The notes beneath the pieces are model-generated. The model did no database searches. It saw only the letters and a program-made list of their open reading frames with translations, and was not told where the DNA came from. DNA of 64,000 nucleotides, taken from NCBI GenBank assembly GCA_003508835.1, contig PUFA01000007.1, forward strand, positions 13,291,001 through 13,355,000, given 5' to 3'. The position numbers and the translations under genes were made by a program. Of this stretch, positions 32,695 through 42,710 are shown in pieces; within the stretch, counting starts at the first letter, position 1; each line of letters begins with the position of its first letter. This DNA is from Eonycteris spelaea (lineage: Eukaryota > Chordata > Mammalia > Chiroptera > Pteropodidae).

Positions 32695-32795
32695 ATTATA
32701 AGGCCCCACGGCAGGGACTGTTTCTTCCTCTCAGCTTTGTTTGGAGCATTGTCCTAGCGAGGCTCAAATAAAGGGCTATTATTAATGGTGACAAT
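32695..32795 (+). repeat. probable L2 3' end
   Basis: 'ggccccacggcagggactgt', 'ttcttcctctcagctttgtt', 'gaggctcaaataaagggcta' resemble a sense L2 terminus. Confidence 0.5.
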
Positions 32796-33379
32796 AATGC
32801 AATACTGTTTTCTCAAGGGCCTCCACAAGGGCTTGCCAGACCAGTGCCACGCGACTTCCTGCCGCCTCTCGCTGGGGCTTTTCACCTGTGAACCCTCAGC
32901 TGCCCGGGGCGCTGGTACCCAGCACTGCCCTCCACATCTCAGTGTTGCCAAACTCCATCTCACTCATTGAGTTTCTAAGGGCCCTGAAAATTGGACAGAG
33001 GAAAAGTCCCTTGCAGCACATTAGAATGTCAGCAGAGAACTAATAAGGCAGCCACAGGAGACGAAACCAGGCCAAGGAGATAATGGGCCCCAGGTTTGTT
33101 TTGAACTGAGCTCACTCGCAGCCCAGGGCCTAGAGCTAAATGACCCTGGGGACTGGTTTAGCATCATGCTTAGGGGTAGCTCTGGTTTTCATTAGGTACT
33201 TTGGGCCTGTGGAAGCTCTGACAGGTTAAGGGTTCATCTCGTGAGAAATGCTGCTTGTGATGATGGAGGGGAACACAGCGGAGCCGCTGTGTGTTTGGGC
33301 TCACATGTGGGGGTCTGTGCGTGCGTGTGTTTGCCTGAGAGCCAGGCTCATCCTTCACATCCCTGAGCTTGGAGCTCTG
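32796..33379. other. unique DNA
   Basis: Nothing recognised. Two frames overlap on opposite strands near 32750-32970 and are not convincing. Confidence 0.5.
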
Positions 33380-33560
33380 GCTAGAAATTCATTAACAAAG
33401 CCTCGGCCCCAGTGTGTGTAGGGGGAGAGGCTTTTATTGCAACAAAAGCAATCAGCAGGATGAGAGGCAGAGTGGATGTGGAGAGGGGGTGGGGTTTAAA
33501 CACAAGTTCTTTTGCAGGTTGTCAGCTTTTAATTAGTACACCTCTGGGGACAGAGCACTC
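33380..33560. promoter_or_regulatory. candidate conserved non-coding element
   Basis: GAAATTCATTAACAAAG, GCTTTTATTGCAACAAAAGCAATCAG and GCTTTTAATTAGTAC are homeodomain- and C/EBP-like. GCTTTTATTGCAACAAAAGC is an imperfect palindrome. Repeat-free. Confidence 0.28.
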
Positions 33561-34344
33561 ACCTCTACCCCCACGCTTATAAATGGCAGGTCTGCTCACA
33601 TTTTACTTTTACTGTCACCTGTGACAGGCCCAGATGACCAAAGCTTATTTGGGTTGGAAGAGCTGGGCTCTTCCCTGAGGCTCTCCTACGTTGGTTGACC
33701 CGTTCTTGGAGAGGCAGGAAAAGCAGACAGGTGAGGTGTGCCTGCACAGGGCGAACATGCTCCCACTCATTCTCCAGTAGGTTGTGAGCATGTCTGTAGA
33801 CAGGGCTCAACTCTAGGCCCAGTGGGGGAACAAAGATACATGAACCTGCCCCTAGAAGCACCCCAACTCCCTGGCCAAAGAGCAAGATCACACAGAAATT
33901 CGAGATGCAGCTCGCATGTGCAGCGCTGCCACTCTGCGCCATCCCCGCTTTCCTGCTGACATCTGCCTCCCTGGCTGTGACCTGGGGGCCTGGGAGGGAG
34001 AACGTGAAACTGCCCGCTAACAAGACTGAGTGGGTGCGTGCGCACGCACATGCGCATGGAGGGTGCTGTGGACCCAAGGAGCTCTCCCTTCCATGCTGAC
34101 ATCTTCATGGAATCTGATGTTTGATTGACTTTGCTCCGTAAGATCAATGGTCTGCCAGAGAAAGTTTCCCAGCATCTTCTCTGGGGCATGTAACCCAGGC
34201 CTTACCAGGCTTCTCTAGCAGGACAAAAAGAAAACGAGTCCCAGTTCCATCAGGACGGTCTCCAAGCCTAGCAAATCTTTTCGCAGCAGCTTGGAGGGGA
34301 GCACTACATGGGGAGCAGGGGAGCACGGGAGCGGGGCCAGAGGC
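33561..34344. other. unique GC-moderate DNA
   Basis: Frames of 166 (33577-34077 -) and 140 codons (33767-34189 -) overlap in different phases; no domain, rated chance. GTGCGTGCGCACGCAC near 34033-34048 is a perfect short palindrome of CpG/CA type. Confidence 0.5.
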
Positions 34345-34450
34345 GGGGAGCCAGGGGCTGGGATTTGAATCTGGACTCTCCCTTTAGCTCTTTCCGTGCA
34401 ATTTTCTTCCTCTGTGAAATGCAGGTGTCGATTTATGCTACCTCTACAAT
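34345..34450 (+). repeat. probable MIR
   Basis: 'gctgggatttgaatctggac', 'gcaattttcttcctctgtga', 'aatgcagg' fit a sense MIR core. Confidence 0.55.
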
Positions 34451-35639
34451 GGCATGGCAACAAACACATCAAGTGCACATGGCGATGCGTGGCCCATGGC
34501 TCCTTCTCCGGGACTGTGGACAGAAAGAGGGATGATCAGAGGTCTGGACACAGCCGGCATTTCTACAACATGTGGGGAAGCAAGCATGGATGGAATGCCC
34601 TTGGAAATGATGCTCAATGGCCCGAATCCATGGGACTTTGCCCGGCTACTTGAGATCTTTCAAACTTGCTCAGAAAATCTGATTTTGTTTGACTTTTCGC
34701 TGCCAACATTTAGCTGAACTAGTTAGTCACTTTCTCTACCTCTTGCTTTCAGGTTTGGTCCCCGAAACTGATCCCCAAAAAAGTAGCAAATAAAGACTCA
34801 AAGTCAAAAGTCAGCTATAATGCTCTCCTTGAATACAACCAGTGGTGGGTGTATCAGGTGCTCACCACGCTTCGGTCCTGCCTGGACACTAAACTGGGAG
34901 GCTGTGACACCTCTACTGGCCTTGGCCCTGCAGGGCACCCACCTGAAGGCCTCAGACTAGACCCCCTCTCTCTTCCCCCTCGCTTTGCTCCCTCGTCCTC
35001 AGGATAAAGGGCTTGGCTGTGTCCTCCTCGAAATCCTCTTCTAAAGATTTCACAATCCCTCTACTCTTCACTAAAATGGGGGGATTTTATGCAGCTCGAA
35101 GGGCTGGGAATGAGGAATTTGTGCATTGCAGAGCCCTTTCTCCCACTGGTCAACTCAGATCTCACTCACCAAGTCGTCTTTTGTCCTTGGACTCAGCTGC
35201 TTCACCTAAGAACAAAGGAGGTGGCAATCTGGCCTATTCTTCCTCTGGGAGACACAGGAGTAAAAGAAAGAACAGAAGCAAAGGCAACAAGTTTCAGAGG
35301 CAGGCCTTTTACAGTCTTACAACCTGAGCAGTGTAAAACGGCTCACACATCCACCCTCCACTCTCCACTCCGGCCGAGAGAGAAGACAGATGGGGAAAGG
35401 CTGTGCCAGCATTTCTACAGTTTGCAAAGTCACTGGTAAGCCCTCTGCTATCTCAGAGACACCATGGCAGTTCTCGAAGCAATGATACTCTTCAGCCACA
35501 GACGGAGCCCAGAAGGGTCCATTTTGCCAGGAACTCCAAGGAGACCTATCAGCAAAAGGAAAATGCCCTCTTTGAGCGAGGAGGAGAAAACACGGATGGA
35601 GAGGTACCGAGGGCTGGGACTAACTAGTCCCCCAGCTAC
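34451..35639. other. unique DNA, no supported gene
   Basis: Frames up to 116 codons (35089-35439 +) lack a domain. No family recognised. Confidence 0.5.
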
Positions 35640-35720
35640 CACAATTCCAAAGTCACGGCCCTGCCTGGGCCTCAGTTTGCTCATCTGTGAGCTGCGCTCG
35701 CTGATCAGAACGATCCCTTC
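35640..35720 (+). repeat. MIR fragment
   Basis: 'ccaaagtcacggccctgcct', 'gggcctcagtttgctcatct', 'gtgagctgcg' are the sense MIR core. Confidence 0.65.
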
Positions 35721-36739
35721 TCGTTGACACTGTGTGCGTCTCTATCGAGCAGGAAAACAGTAGAGTGTCTTGTTATTTCTGAGCAAAAGCCCCAATTGTT
35801 CTCTACGGCATGAACTCCTCTCTCTAAAAACCACTACCTCTCCCCTCCCCTCTCTCCCTGCCACCCCTTCCTCTGAGATCCACAAGACTGTTACAGAACA
35901 TTCATTTATTTTTCTTCCGTGCTTGGGCTGAAAACTCTGATGACTAAGCCATTGAATTTTAATATGCTACTGTGCTCCTTGGAGGATTTCTTCATTTCCC
36001 AGCCCCCACCTCCCTGCCCCCTGCGTCCTCTGTGGACATGTGGTAGTCGTTAGGAACAGTTTGATGAAGTTTAAGTTTGCAGAGTAAAGGAGAGACGGAG
36101 AGGGCTGGAAGCAGGCATGATAAATGGACACAACAGTGCAGAAAGCCACTCAAAAAATAAACATAAAGCTCCTTTTGAGTGAGCCCACTAAAAACAAATT
36201 CCAAAAAGCATTCCCCCCTTTTTAATGGGAGGGGTGGTAGAGGTAGGAAAGGGAAGTTCTCTTGATGTAAATGAACACTGTTCAGAGGAGAAAACAATTC
36301 TCTTTACTGGCAGCAACCAGAGGCACACAGCGGGCATTGCCAGCCACATGTTGAACGCTAAGTCTCCCAAAGCTGAGGCTGGGCATCCAACTCTCGGACG
36401 TCCGAGAGGCGGTGGCACTCGTAAGGACCACCAATGCTGGCAGAATTCCCTAGAACCCTGGGTCCCTGTGGTAGAGGGAGAAAGACTCAACTGGCCAGGA
36501 ACACCCTGTTTGGGCTCAGTCTTGCTGACTTTCTGAAAGCCCCTCACAGTCCGAGAGGACTTCCTCTCAAATGCCCTTTCCTGGACCCAACCTTGGCCTC
36601 TTGCCCACTCTAATGGCATTCCTCTCTGCCCCGCCTACCCAGGCCACATTTCCAACCACATAGCTTCAAAACCCTAGACCCGAACTTTGAACACGAACTG
36701 GGTAGCACTGACACCGCAGAATCACTATGAATGTTACTT
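35721..36739. other. unique DNA with an 18-bp perfect palindrome
   Basis: CTCTCGGACGTCCGAGAG at 36391-36408 reads identically on both strands and holds three CpGs. Several overlapping frames (143 codons, 36188-36619 -) show no domain. No repeat recognised. Confidence 0.55.
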
Positions 36740-36955
36740 AGGCATGACGATGATATCGTAGTTATTAAAAACGCTACCAGCAAAAATGACGTGAGATATG
36801 GGAAATGCTTTCACACGCTTCAGCAACCAGAAGGACAAAGCGACAGGTGAAGTGGGGTAAAACTGCGCCGTTGATCCTGGGCGGTGGGCATGTCGGAGTC
36901 GTTCATGTAACTCTGCGCACTTGTATCTTTGCAAATATTCATAATAAAGAAAAAA
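36740..36955 (+). repeat. LINE-like 3' end, CpG-retaining
   Basis: 'gatatcgtagttattaaaaa', 'gagatatgggaaatgctttc', 'gggcggtgggcatgtcggag', 'tcgttcatgtaactctgcgc', 'tattcataataaagaaaaaa' resemble the 3' end of an old L1-type or related repeat. About 12 CpGs remain in about 200 bases, unusual for an old repeat. Confidence 0.45.
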
Positions 36956-37579
36956 GTCTCAAACAAAGTCCCAGAGTTTCAATGGTAAGATTTCTCTTGC
37001 AACCTGAGTTTCTTCCTCAGTGGGTGAACTGTGAGTTTTAAAGGAAGCTCTAGTGGAAAAAAGGACAGCGTCTGAGGAGCACAGGGGATGATTTCATGTG
37101 TGTGTTACACAAGAGCTTGGCCAACCAGCTGCTACCAAAGAAGGAAGTATCAGAGTTCTTATGCTTTCCAGGAGGCCACTGGAGACATCCTTTATTAAAT
37201 CGCCTTCCACGTTGGGGTTCTATTTGGGATATCTCCTCAAGGATCTCTTAGGCACATTCTTCAGACATACTGTAAGGTGGCTAACAAAGTGATAGTTCAC
37301 TCCTCTCCTAATTTACAATTGTGAATCAGACAAAGGTGCACGCAAAACATAGTCTCCCTCAATTTTTTTTTTTTTTTTAGTTAGTGGCTGATTTTTCCTC
37401 TTACTCATTTGAGAGCTCAAGTAAACAATTTCAGATGGCTACAGCAAAGAAATATTTTCCATGGAACTGCTGGAATGAGAAACACAAGGTAGGAGGCACC
37501 ATCATTTTGAGAGCTCGCCTTCTCTCCTTGAAGATGCTAGGGACCAGACAGAGGAATGTTATTCCCTGGACAATCTATT
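36956..37579. other. unique DNA with poly-T
   Basis: A poly-T tract lies just before 37380. Nothing else recognised. Confidence 0.5.
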
Positions 37580-37725
37580 GTAGAGGCTTGGAATCAGAAG
37601 GTCTGGGTTTGAATCCTGCTCTTCCACGAGCCAAAACTGCAGCGAGGTCACTGAAAGTTGCCACACCTCTACTGCCTCACTTGTAGAATGGGGATAATGC
37701 CAAGTGCTCTGAAAGGCATTAAAAA
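37580..37725 (+). repeat. MIR SINE
   Basis: 'tagaggcttggaatcagaag', 'gtctgggtttgaatcctgct', 'cttccacgagcc', 'ctgcctcacttgtagaatgg', 'ggataatgcc': sense MIR with the B-box region preserved. Confidence 0.88.
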
Positions 37726-37751
37726 GCTGCATCAAGGGTGGGCGAGCAGCC

Positions 37752-38189
37752 TGTATGAGTTTCCTAAAGCTGCTGTAACAAAATGCCAAACCGGGTGGCT
37801 TTAGCAACAGAAATTATCTTATACTTTGGAGACTAGAAGTCTGAGATCAAGGTGTTAGCAGGGCCACACTTCTTCTGAGATGCTGGGTAGAATCCTTTCT
37901 TGCTTCTTCCTAGCCTCTGGTAATGGCCACCCATCCTTGGCGTTCCTTGGCTTATAGATGCATCACTCCAATCTCTGCCTCTACTATCAGACAGTGTTCT
38001 CCCTGTGTGACTCTGTGTTCAAATTTGCCTCTTATTACAAGGACACCATTCACATTGAATTAGGGGCCCACCCTACTCTTGTAGGACCTCACCTTACTTA
38101 ACTAATTAATATCTGCAATGACTCTATTTCCACGTAAGGCCACATTTGGGGGTTAGGATTTCAACATAGCTTTTTGGGGATACGATTCA
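37752..38189 (-). mobile_element. MLT1-type solo LTR, near full length (antisense)
   Basis: Starts TG and ends CA as an LTR should. The + strand is antisense MLT1: 'gagtttcctaaagctgctgt', 'aacaaaatgccaaaccgggt', 'ggagactagaagtctgagat', 'cttggcttatagatgcatca', 'ttacaaggacaccattcaca', 'ctaattaatatctgcaatga', 'gggggttaggatttcaacat'. No internal region. Flanking 5-mers CAGCC and GCTCT are not a clean duplication. Confidence 0.92.
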
Positions 38190-38638
38190 GCTCTAATGCT
38201 GCCCTGGCAGGCTTTTGGAGCAGTAGCTGTCTCCTGCGTCTCCTGTCAGTCTGTGGCTGAGGGGAAGAAGCTCTGCAACCAGGCACGTTCCACGGCTCAT
38301 ATGCTGGAGAAAGGCCCATTGTGACAGGAAGAGCCTCTTCTCTTTTTGTGGTTGTTGCTAAAAGGGGCCTTGGTTTTACCAAAAATGCTGTGGTTTTCAT
38401 CAGGAAGTGCCCCTAGCTGGAGCTCAAAGGATAGGAGGGTTGCTCCATGGGAGTTAAATGGAGACAATGTCTTGGCTTTGTCATGAAGGGCAGATTCAGT
38501 GTGGCCCATAGAGGATTTGCCTCCATGGTTTTATATCTGTTTATATTCCTTTCTTGCAACATCACCTGAGACTGGGTGGTAGAAGAAATGAGGAAAGAAA
38601 GTAAGGAAATTGAGTCACTGTCCTTCTATGATCTACCC
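38190..38638. other. unique DNA
   Basis: Nothing recognised. Confidence 0.5.
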
Positions 38639-38954
38639 TAGAAGTTGAGAAACTTTTTCTGTAAAGGGTCAGATGGGAAATATTTTATGCTTTGGGGGCC
38701 CTCTGGTCTCTGTCACAACCACCTCACTCTGCCACTGCATTGGGAGAGCAGCTATCGATAGTGTGTAAGCAAATGGGCATAGCTGTGTTCCAATGAAACT
38801 TCATTGACAGACGCCGAAATGTGAACTTCATAGAAATTCTATGCACCATGAAGCATCATCTGCCTGTTGATTGTTCTTCAACCATTTCAAAGTGTAAACA
38901 CCATTCTTAGAAGGCAAAGTTTGTCCCACGGGCCCCAGCTTGCTGACCCCCCTG
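38639..38954 (-). mobile_element. hAT-Charlie MITE (MER58-like) with 8-bp TSD
   Basis: 'aactttttctgtaaagggtc', 'agatgggaaatattttatgc', 'gggcccc'-type context, 'cactgcattgggagagcagc', 'gtgttccaatgaaacttcat' and terminal 'gcttgctgacccccctg' match MER58-like elements by memory. The left end TAGAAGTTGAGAAACT aligns base for base with the expected terminal repeat. Target duplications ATCTACCC (38631-38638) and ATCTACAC (38955-38962) differ at one base. Confidence 0.9.
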
Positions 38955-39059
38955 ATCTACACTACTAAACATCACGGAGGCCGTGTGCTCTTCCACGGCT
39001 ACTGCCATCACACTGTCTAATTCTTCTGTGAAACTTTTCACCTCATAACATACTTTCAC

Positions 39060-39215
39060 AGGATCGTGTAACCTGATCCTCTCATCAACCCCATTGGTGG
39101 GCACATTTGACATTATCCCATCTTACAGATGAGAAAACCGAGAGTCCAGAAAGTCAAGTGGCCAGTTTGCAAGGGGTAAAACGCCAGACTGAAACTTCTC
39201 TCTTCTGACTCCTTG
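39060..39215 (-). repeat. MIR SINE (antisense)
   Basis: 'tgatcctctcatcaacccca', 'tatcccatcttacagatgag', 'aaaaccgagagtccagaaag', 'tcaagtggccagtttgcaag'. Sequence 38963-39059 just before it is unrecognised. Confidence 0.82.
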
Positions 39216-39574
39216 TGCGGTACCCCAGCCGATACTCCACATCACCCAAAGGTACTCCAAGCCAGCTACGTTCCCACAGAGGGGCGTGTGTACCCACAAC
39301 TCTCAGTCAGCGTATGTCATCCTCCAGATCACTTTTCCAGGAACTCTGCCCCAACTGGGGTGCAGACCTGAGAATTCTCTAGCATCCCAGCTTCCTAACT
39401 AAGAAGACTAGGTGTAACGCAGACCTGGGAGAAGGATGGACAATGAGCCGCTTCCCGCTGCTGCTTCTGCATCCACACGCAGTGAGGAGCGGTCTCAGGG
39501 TCCACTGTGGCCCAATGAGCTCCTACAGCATCTCACCCGCCACACCTCTGGACACAGTTTTCCTTGTTCATCTA
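39216..39574. other. unique DNA
   Basis: Nothing recognised. Confidence 0.5.
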
Positions 39575-39800
39575 TGTCGGGGGCTGACAACTAGATGCTC
39601 GTGGGGGCCAGGCATGCAAGTAAATGAGTGAAGTTGGGGGATGTTTCTACAGAAAATTAGAGAACGTTTGTTTCATCTAAAGGGGGCAGATGCTACTCAG
39701 CTTTAGACCACTGTTGCCAGATCTGGAAACTTCTTGATTTTGAATGTCAGCAAATGAATTTTTTTTTTTTCACAGCATTGGGTCAAAAGATATCTACATG
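39575..39800. repeat. unclassified repeat-like block
   Basis: 'cgggggctgacaactagatg', 'gaacgtttgtttcatctaaa', 'cactgttgccagatctggaa', 'ttgattttgaatgtcagcaa', poly-T, 'cacagcattgggtcaaaaga' resembles an ancient interspersed family I cannot name; a DNA transposon is possible. Confidence 0.35.
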
Positions 39801-40364
39801 CCACCATATGCAGCCTCTGCCCTGAAGAGTGTCCCTAGACTTTAGGCAGCTGATACCACGTTGTAGTACACACAAGGTTGATTCTCTTTCCTAAAAACTC
39901 TTATTACTGGAACCAGAGGTAGGTGTGGGTGGGTGGGTTTTTGGATAGGAGACAGGGAGAAACGAGCAACCACTTGATCCTGAATAAAGCAGTACGAAGG
40001 GGAAAAAAAAAGCTCAGTGTTTGGAATTAGATGAACACTGAATTATTCAAGACAGGTTCAGCCCAGGGCAGAAATAAAAAATAAGTCCTTGCCGTGTCCT
40101 GATGCAGACTAAATTGAACTTGACGATACCGTCACAAGATACCTCTGATGGAAATGAAGATGATAATCGCTGTTGCCACCCAACATGGTGATGGATAATG
40201 CTCCCTCTTCCAAAACGCAATGGTGCCCTTGACTCCCAGGAAGGTACCTGGCTTAGGCCCAACCTCCAGACTCTGGATCCAGTGAAAGAGCTCCAGGCTT
40301 GGTGGATACCCTCCTCCTGGTTCACGGCCTGTAAATACTTCTAACTTGCCTTTTGCACTAGGAC
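39801..40364. other. unique DNA
   Basis: No gene or family recognised. Short A-run near 40003-40011. Confidence 0.5.
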
Positions 40365-40520
40365 CCAATCCTTGCTCCTTTGAGGGTAGAACTATGTTGT
40401 TATTGTCCTTGTACCCCCAGCATCCTATGTACCAAACTTCAACAGAGGCCTCGGCTGGTTAATGCAGTACCGTACGTAGCACCCAGCAGGGCTCAACGTT
40501 TGCTGAGCAAATGCACGGAA
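40365..40520 (+). repeat. L2 3' end
   Basis: 'tgctcctttgagggtagaac', 'attgtccttgtacccccagc', 'atcctatgtaccaaacttca', 'agcagggctcaacgtttgct' fit a worn sense L2 terminus. Confidence 0.65.
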
Positions 40521-40539
40521 ACCAAAACAGACGGAGCAT

Positions 40540-40735
40540 CCGTGCACCAGGTTCTTCATCCCATTGAACGTGTATAATAAAACATAGAGGTAGGTACTGT
40601 GATTGTTCTTCTTGTACAGATTAAAAAAAAAAAAAAACAGCTCTAGGAGTTTCAGTCACTTTCTCACGTTAAACAAGCTAATGAGAAGTCCAGCTAGCAT
40701 TTGAATCCAGGTCTGACTCTAAAGTCTGCTTTGTC
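40540..40735 (-). repeat. MIR SINE (antisense) with internal poly-A
   Basis: 'aacatagaggtaggtactgt', 'ttcttcttgtacagattaaa', A-run at 40622-40636, 'gaagtccagctagcatttga', 'atccaggtctgactctaaag'. Confidence 0.75.
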
Positions 40736-41029
40736 GCTGTGAGAAACACTTGCGATTCAGCCCCCAAAGACTCACCTCCACGGTCTGATTTTGGGTGGCA
40801 CGTGCATCCTTCATGGAAAGGAAGGGGACTGCGAGCAGGAACAGTGGGGAAAGAGAAAAGATGACGGCAATTGACTGAGTCAATTTCTTCTCAGGTCTGT
40901 CACAGGCCAGACAAGGTCCCAGGGCTGCCTCAAGGAGCTTCCTGTCACCTAGGGAGCCTGTGCCGCTCTACAGCTGAGCCTGCCATGGAGCTCGGCCCGC
41001 ACGCCACACTGCTAAGTATGACTTCCAGA
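40736..41029. other. unique DNA
   Basis: Nothing recognised. Confidence 0.5.
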
Positions 41030-41275
41030 GAAGCATTATGAGTTCATGCTCTGGAGCCAGACAGAGCCTCGCCGCTTCCTGGCGACTTTATACAACTTAT
41101 GTAAACTTGCCAAGCCTCAGTTTCCTCATGTGCAGTTGAAGATAATAAAGCACCCACACCTCATTCTGTCTGTAACATTGGGTTGCTTGGAGCATTAAAA
41201 AAAAAAAATGGATGTAAAGTGCTTAGCACACTGCTTAGCATATGATCAGAATTCAATATAATGTTGGCGGTGGTT
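41030..41275 (+). repeat. MIR SINE
   Basis: 'tgagttcatgctctggagcc', 'agacagagcctcgccgcttc', 'gccaagcctcagtttcctca', 'tgcagttgaagataataaag', 'taaagtgcttagcacactgc'. An A-run sits at about 41196-41208. Confidence 0.92.
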
Positions 41276-41282
41276 TGTTTGT

Positions 41283-41510
41283 TGGAACCTTTTATTTTGA
41301 AATAATTATATTCACAGGAAGGTGCAAAAATCATTCAGAAAGCTCCTGTGTACCTTTCACTCAATTTCCCTAGATGGTTACACTTTACGTAATTATAATA
41401 CAATAGTAAAAGCAGGAAACTGACATTGGAATAATGTGTATGCATAGTTCTATGTCATTTTATCACAAGTGTATATGATTTATTTTCATAAGTATAACTT
41501 TCAATAACTT
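41283..41510 (-). mobile_element. old L1 3' UTR fragment (antisense)
   Basis: 'cttttattttgaaataatta', 'cacaggaaggtgcaaaaatc', 'tccctagatggttacacttt', 'aataatgtgtatgcatagtt' follow the antisense L1M 3' UTR. Lies between two sense MIRs. Confidence 0.8.
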
Positions 41511-41524
41511 ATAATGACCATGAG

Positions 41525-41795
41525 AGGCAGCACAGCCTGTGGTTAAGTGTATAGCCTCCAATTGCAGACTTTGGGTTCTAAAACTGGTTTAGACATTACT
41601 AGCTGTGTGACCTTTAGCAAGTTGCTTAACTGCTCTGTGCCCAAGTCCTCTTATCTGTAAAACTGGAGCAACAATAATAGTATTTCTTTGACTAGGCTGT
41701 TAGGATTAAATAACTTAATATAGGTAAAGTGCTTAAACAGGACCAGGCAGGCACTTAAATAAACACTCCATGATTTTTAGCGATTATTATGTCCA
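41525..41795 (+). repeat. MIR SINE, nearly full length
   Basis: 'cacagcctgtggttaagtgt', 'gacattactagctgtgtgac', 'ctttagcaagttgcttaact', 'gctctgtgcccaagtcctct', 'tatctgtaaaactggagcaa', 'gttaggattaaataacttaa', 'ggtaaagtgcttaaacagg'. One of the best-preserved MIRs here. Confidence 0.96.
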
Positions 41796-42499
41796 CTATT
41801 TTTACTATTCCTGGAACCAGGAAAGAGTGTGGAGAATAATTTTGGCCTGACGTCTGTCTGTCACAGGGCTCAGACCTTTCTTTTCCTTTGGTTAATGGTC
41901 ATGATATTTTACAGAAGTGAGCCAAGGACACAACAGGGGTTTTTTTCTTATTTTGCTTTGGAATAGCCCATGAAGCAATTTGGAGAGAAAACTCAGGCAG
42001 TCTAAGCCTGGGCCTGCTTTTGGCCTGCGGCCTCTGTTGGGGAAACTCAGCTGACTCCAGCTTTACTGCTTTGGAGAGTAAGCTGGCAAGGGATATGGGA
42101 GAGCAGAACTGGCCACCTCTACTGTCCTCTCCACCCTACGAAGGCCAGCATGTGGCCACAGATAACAGCATCCCTGAGTGCTCATGCTTTCTCTGAAAGA
42201 CTCCACCCATCTTAATGATGGCCCCCTAGATGGGCCTCAGGGCTGAGTGATACTAGTAGACCTCAAAAGAGGTGGACAAAACAGGACCCAATCCTGAGAG
42301 TTAGTCCATGGGAAGAGAACAGATGGTGGCTGCACAGTCTGGCTTCAAGGTCAAAGTTCTTACGAACTTATATCCCTTTATACACTAGTACCGGAGCAAC
42401 AAAGTAGAAAAGAAGAAGGAAATCAGATACATTAAGCTGCATGGAGGGCGTCATCCCCAAACAGGCTGTTGTTACGGGAGAAGGGATGACACTCATGCT
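41796..42499. other. unique DNA
   Basis: Nothing recognised. Confidence 0.5.
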
Positions 42500-42710
42500 A
42501 AGAGCTACCAATTTATTAAGTACTTACTTTGCACTAGGAGTACTCAGTGCTCAGACCAGCTTACGACATGGTGCCACCACCACATCTTATAGTAAGAGGA
42601 CAGAAGATTGGTGAGGCCAAGGCCACAGGTAATAAGCCACAGAACGAGGATGCGAACGAGGCTCATGGACTCCCACATGGGTGCTCTTAGCCACCTATCC
42701 CACTAACACT
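42500..42710 (-). repeat. MIR SINE (antisense)
   Basis: 'ttattaagtacttactttgc', 'gaggccaaggccacaggtaa', 'taagccacagaacgaggatg', 'gggtgctcttagccacctat' are antisense MIR; the last is its 5' box. Confidence 0.8.

Noticed and set aside
33577..34077. 166-codon minus-strand frame
   Set aside because: Overlaps another 140-codon minus frame in a different phase and an opposite-strand frame; no domain.
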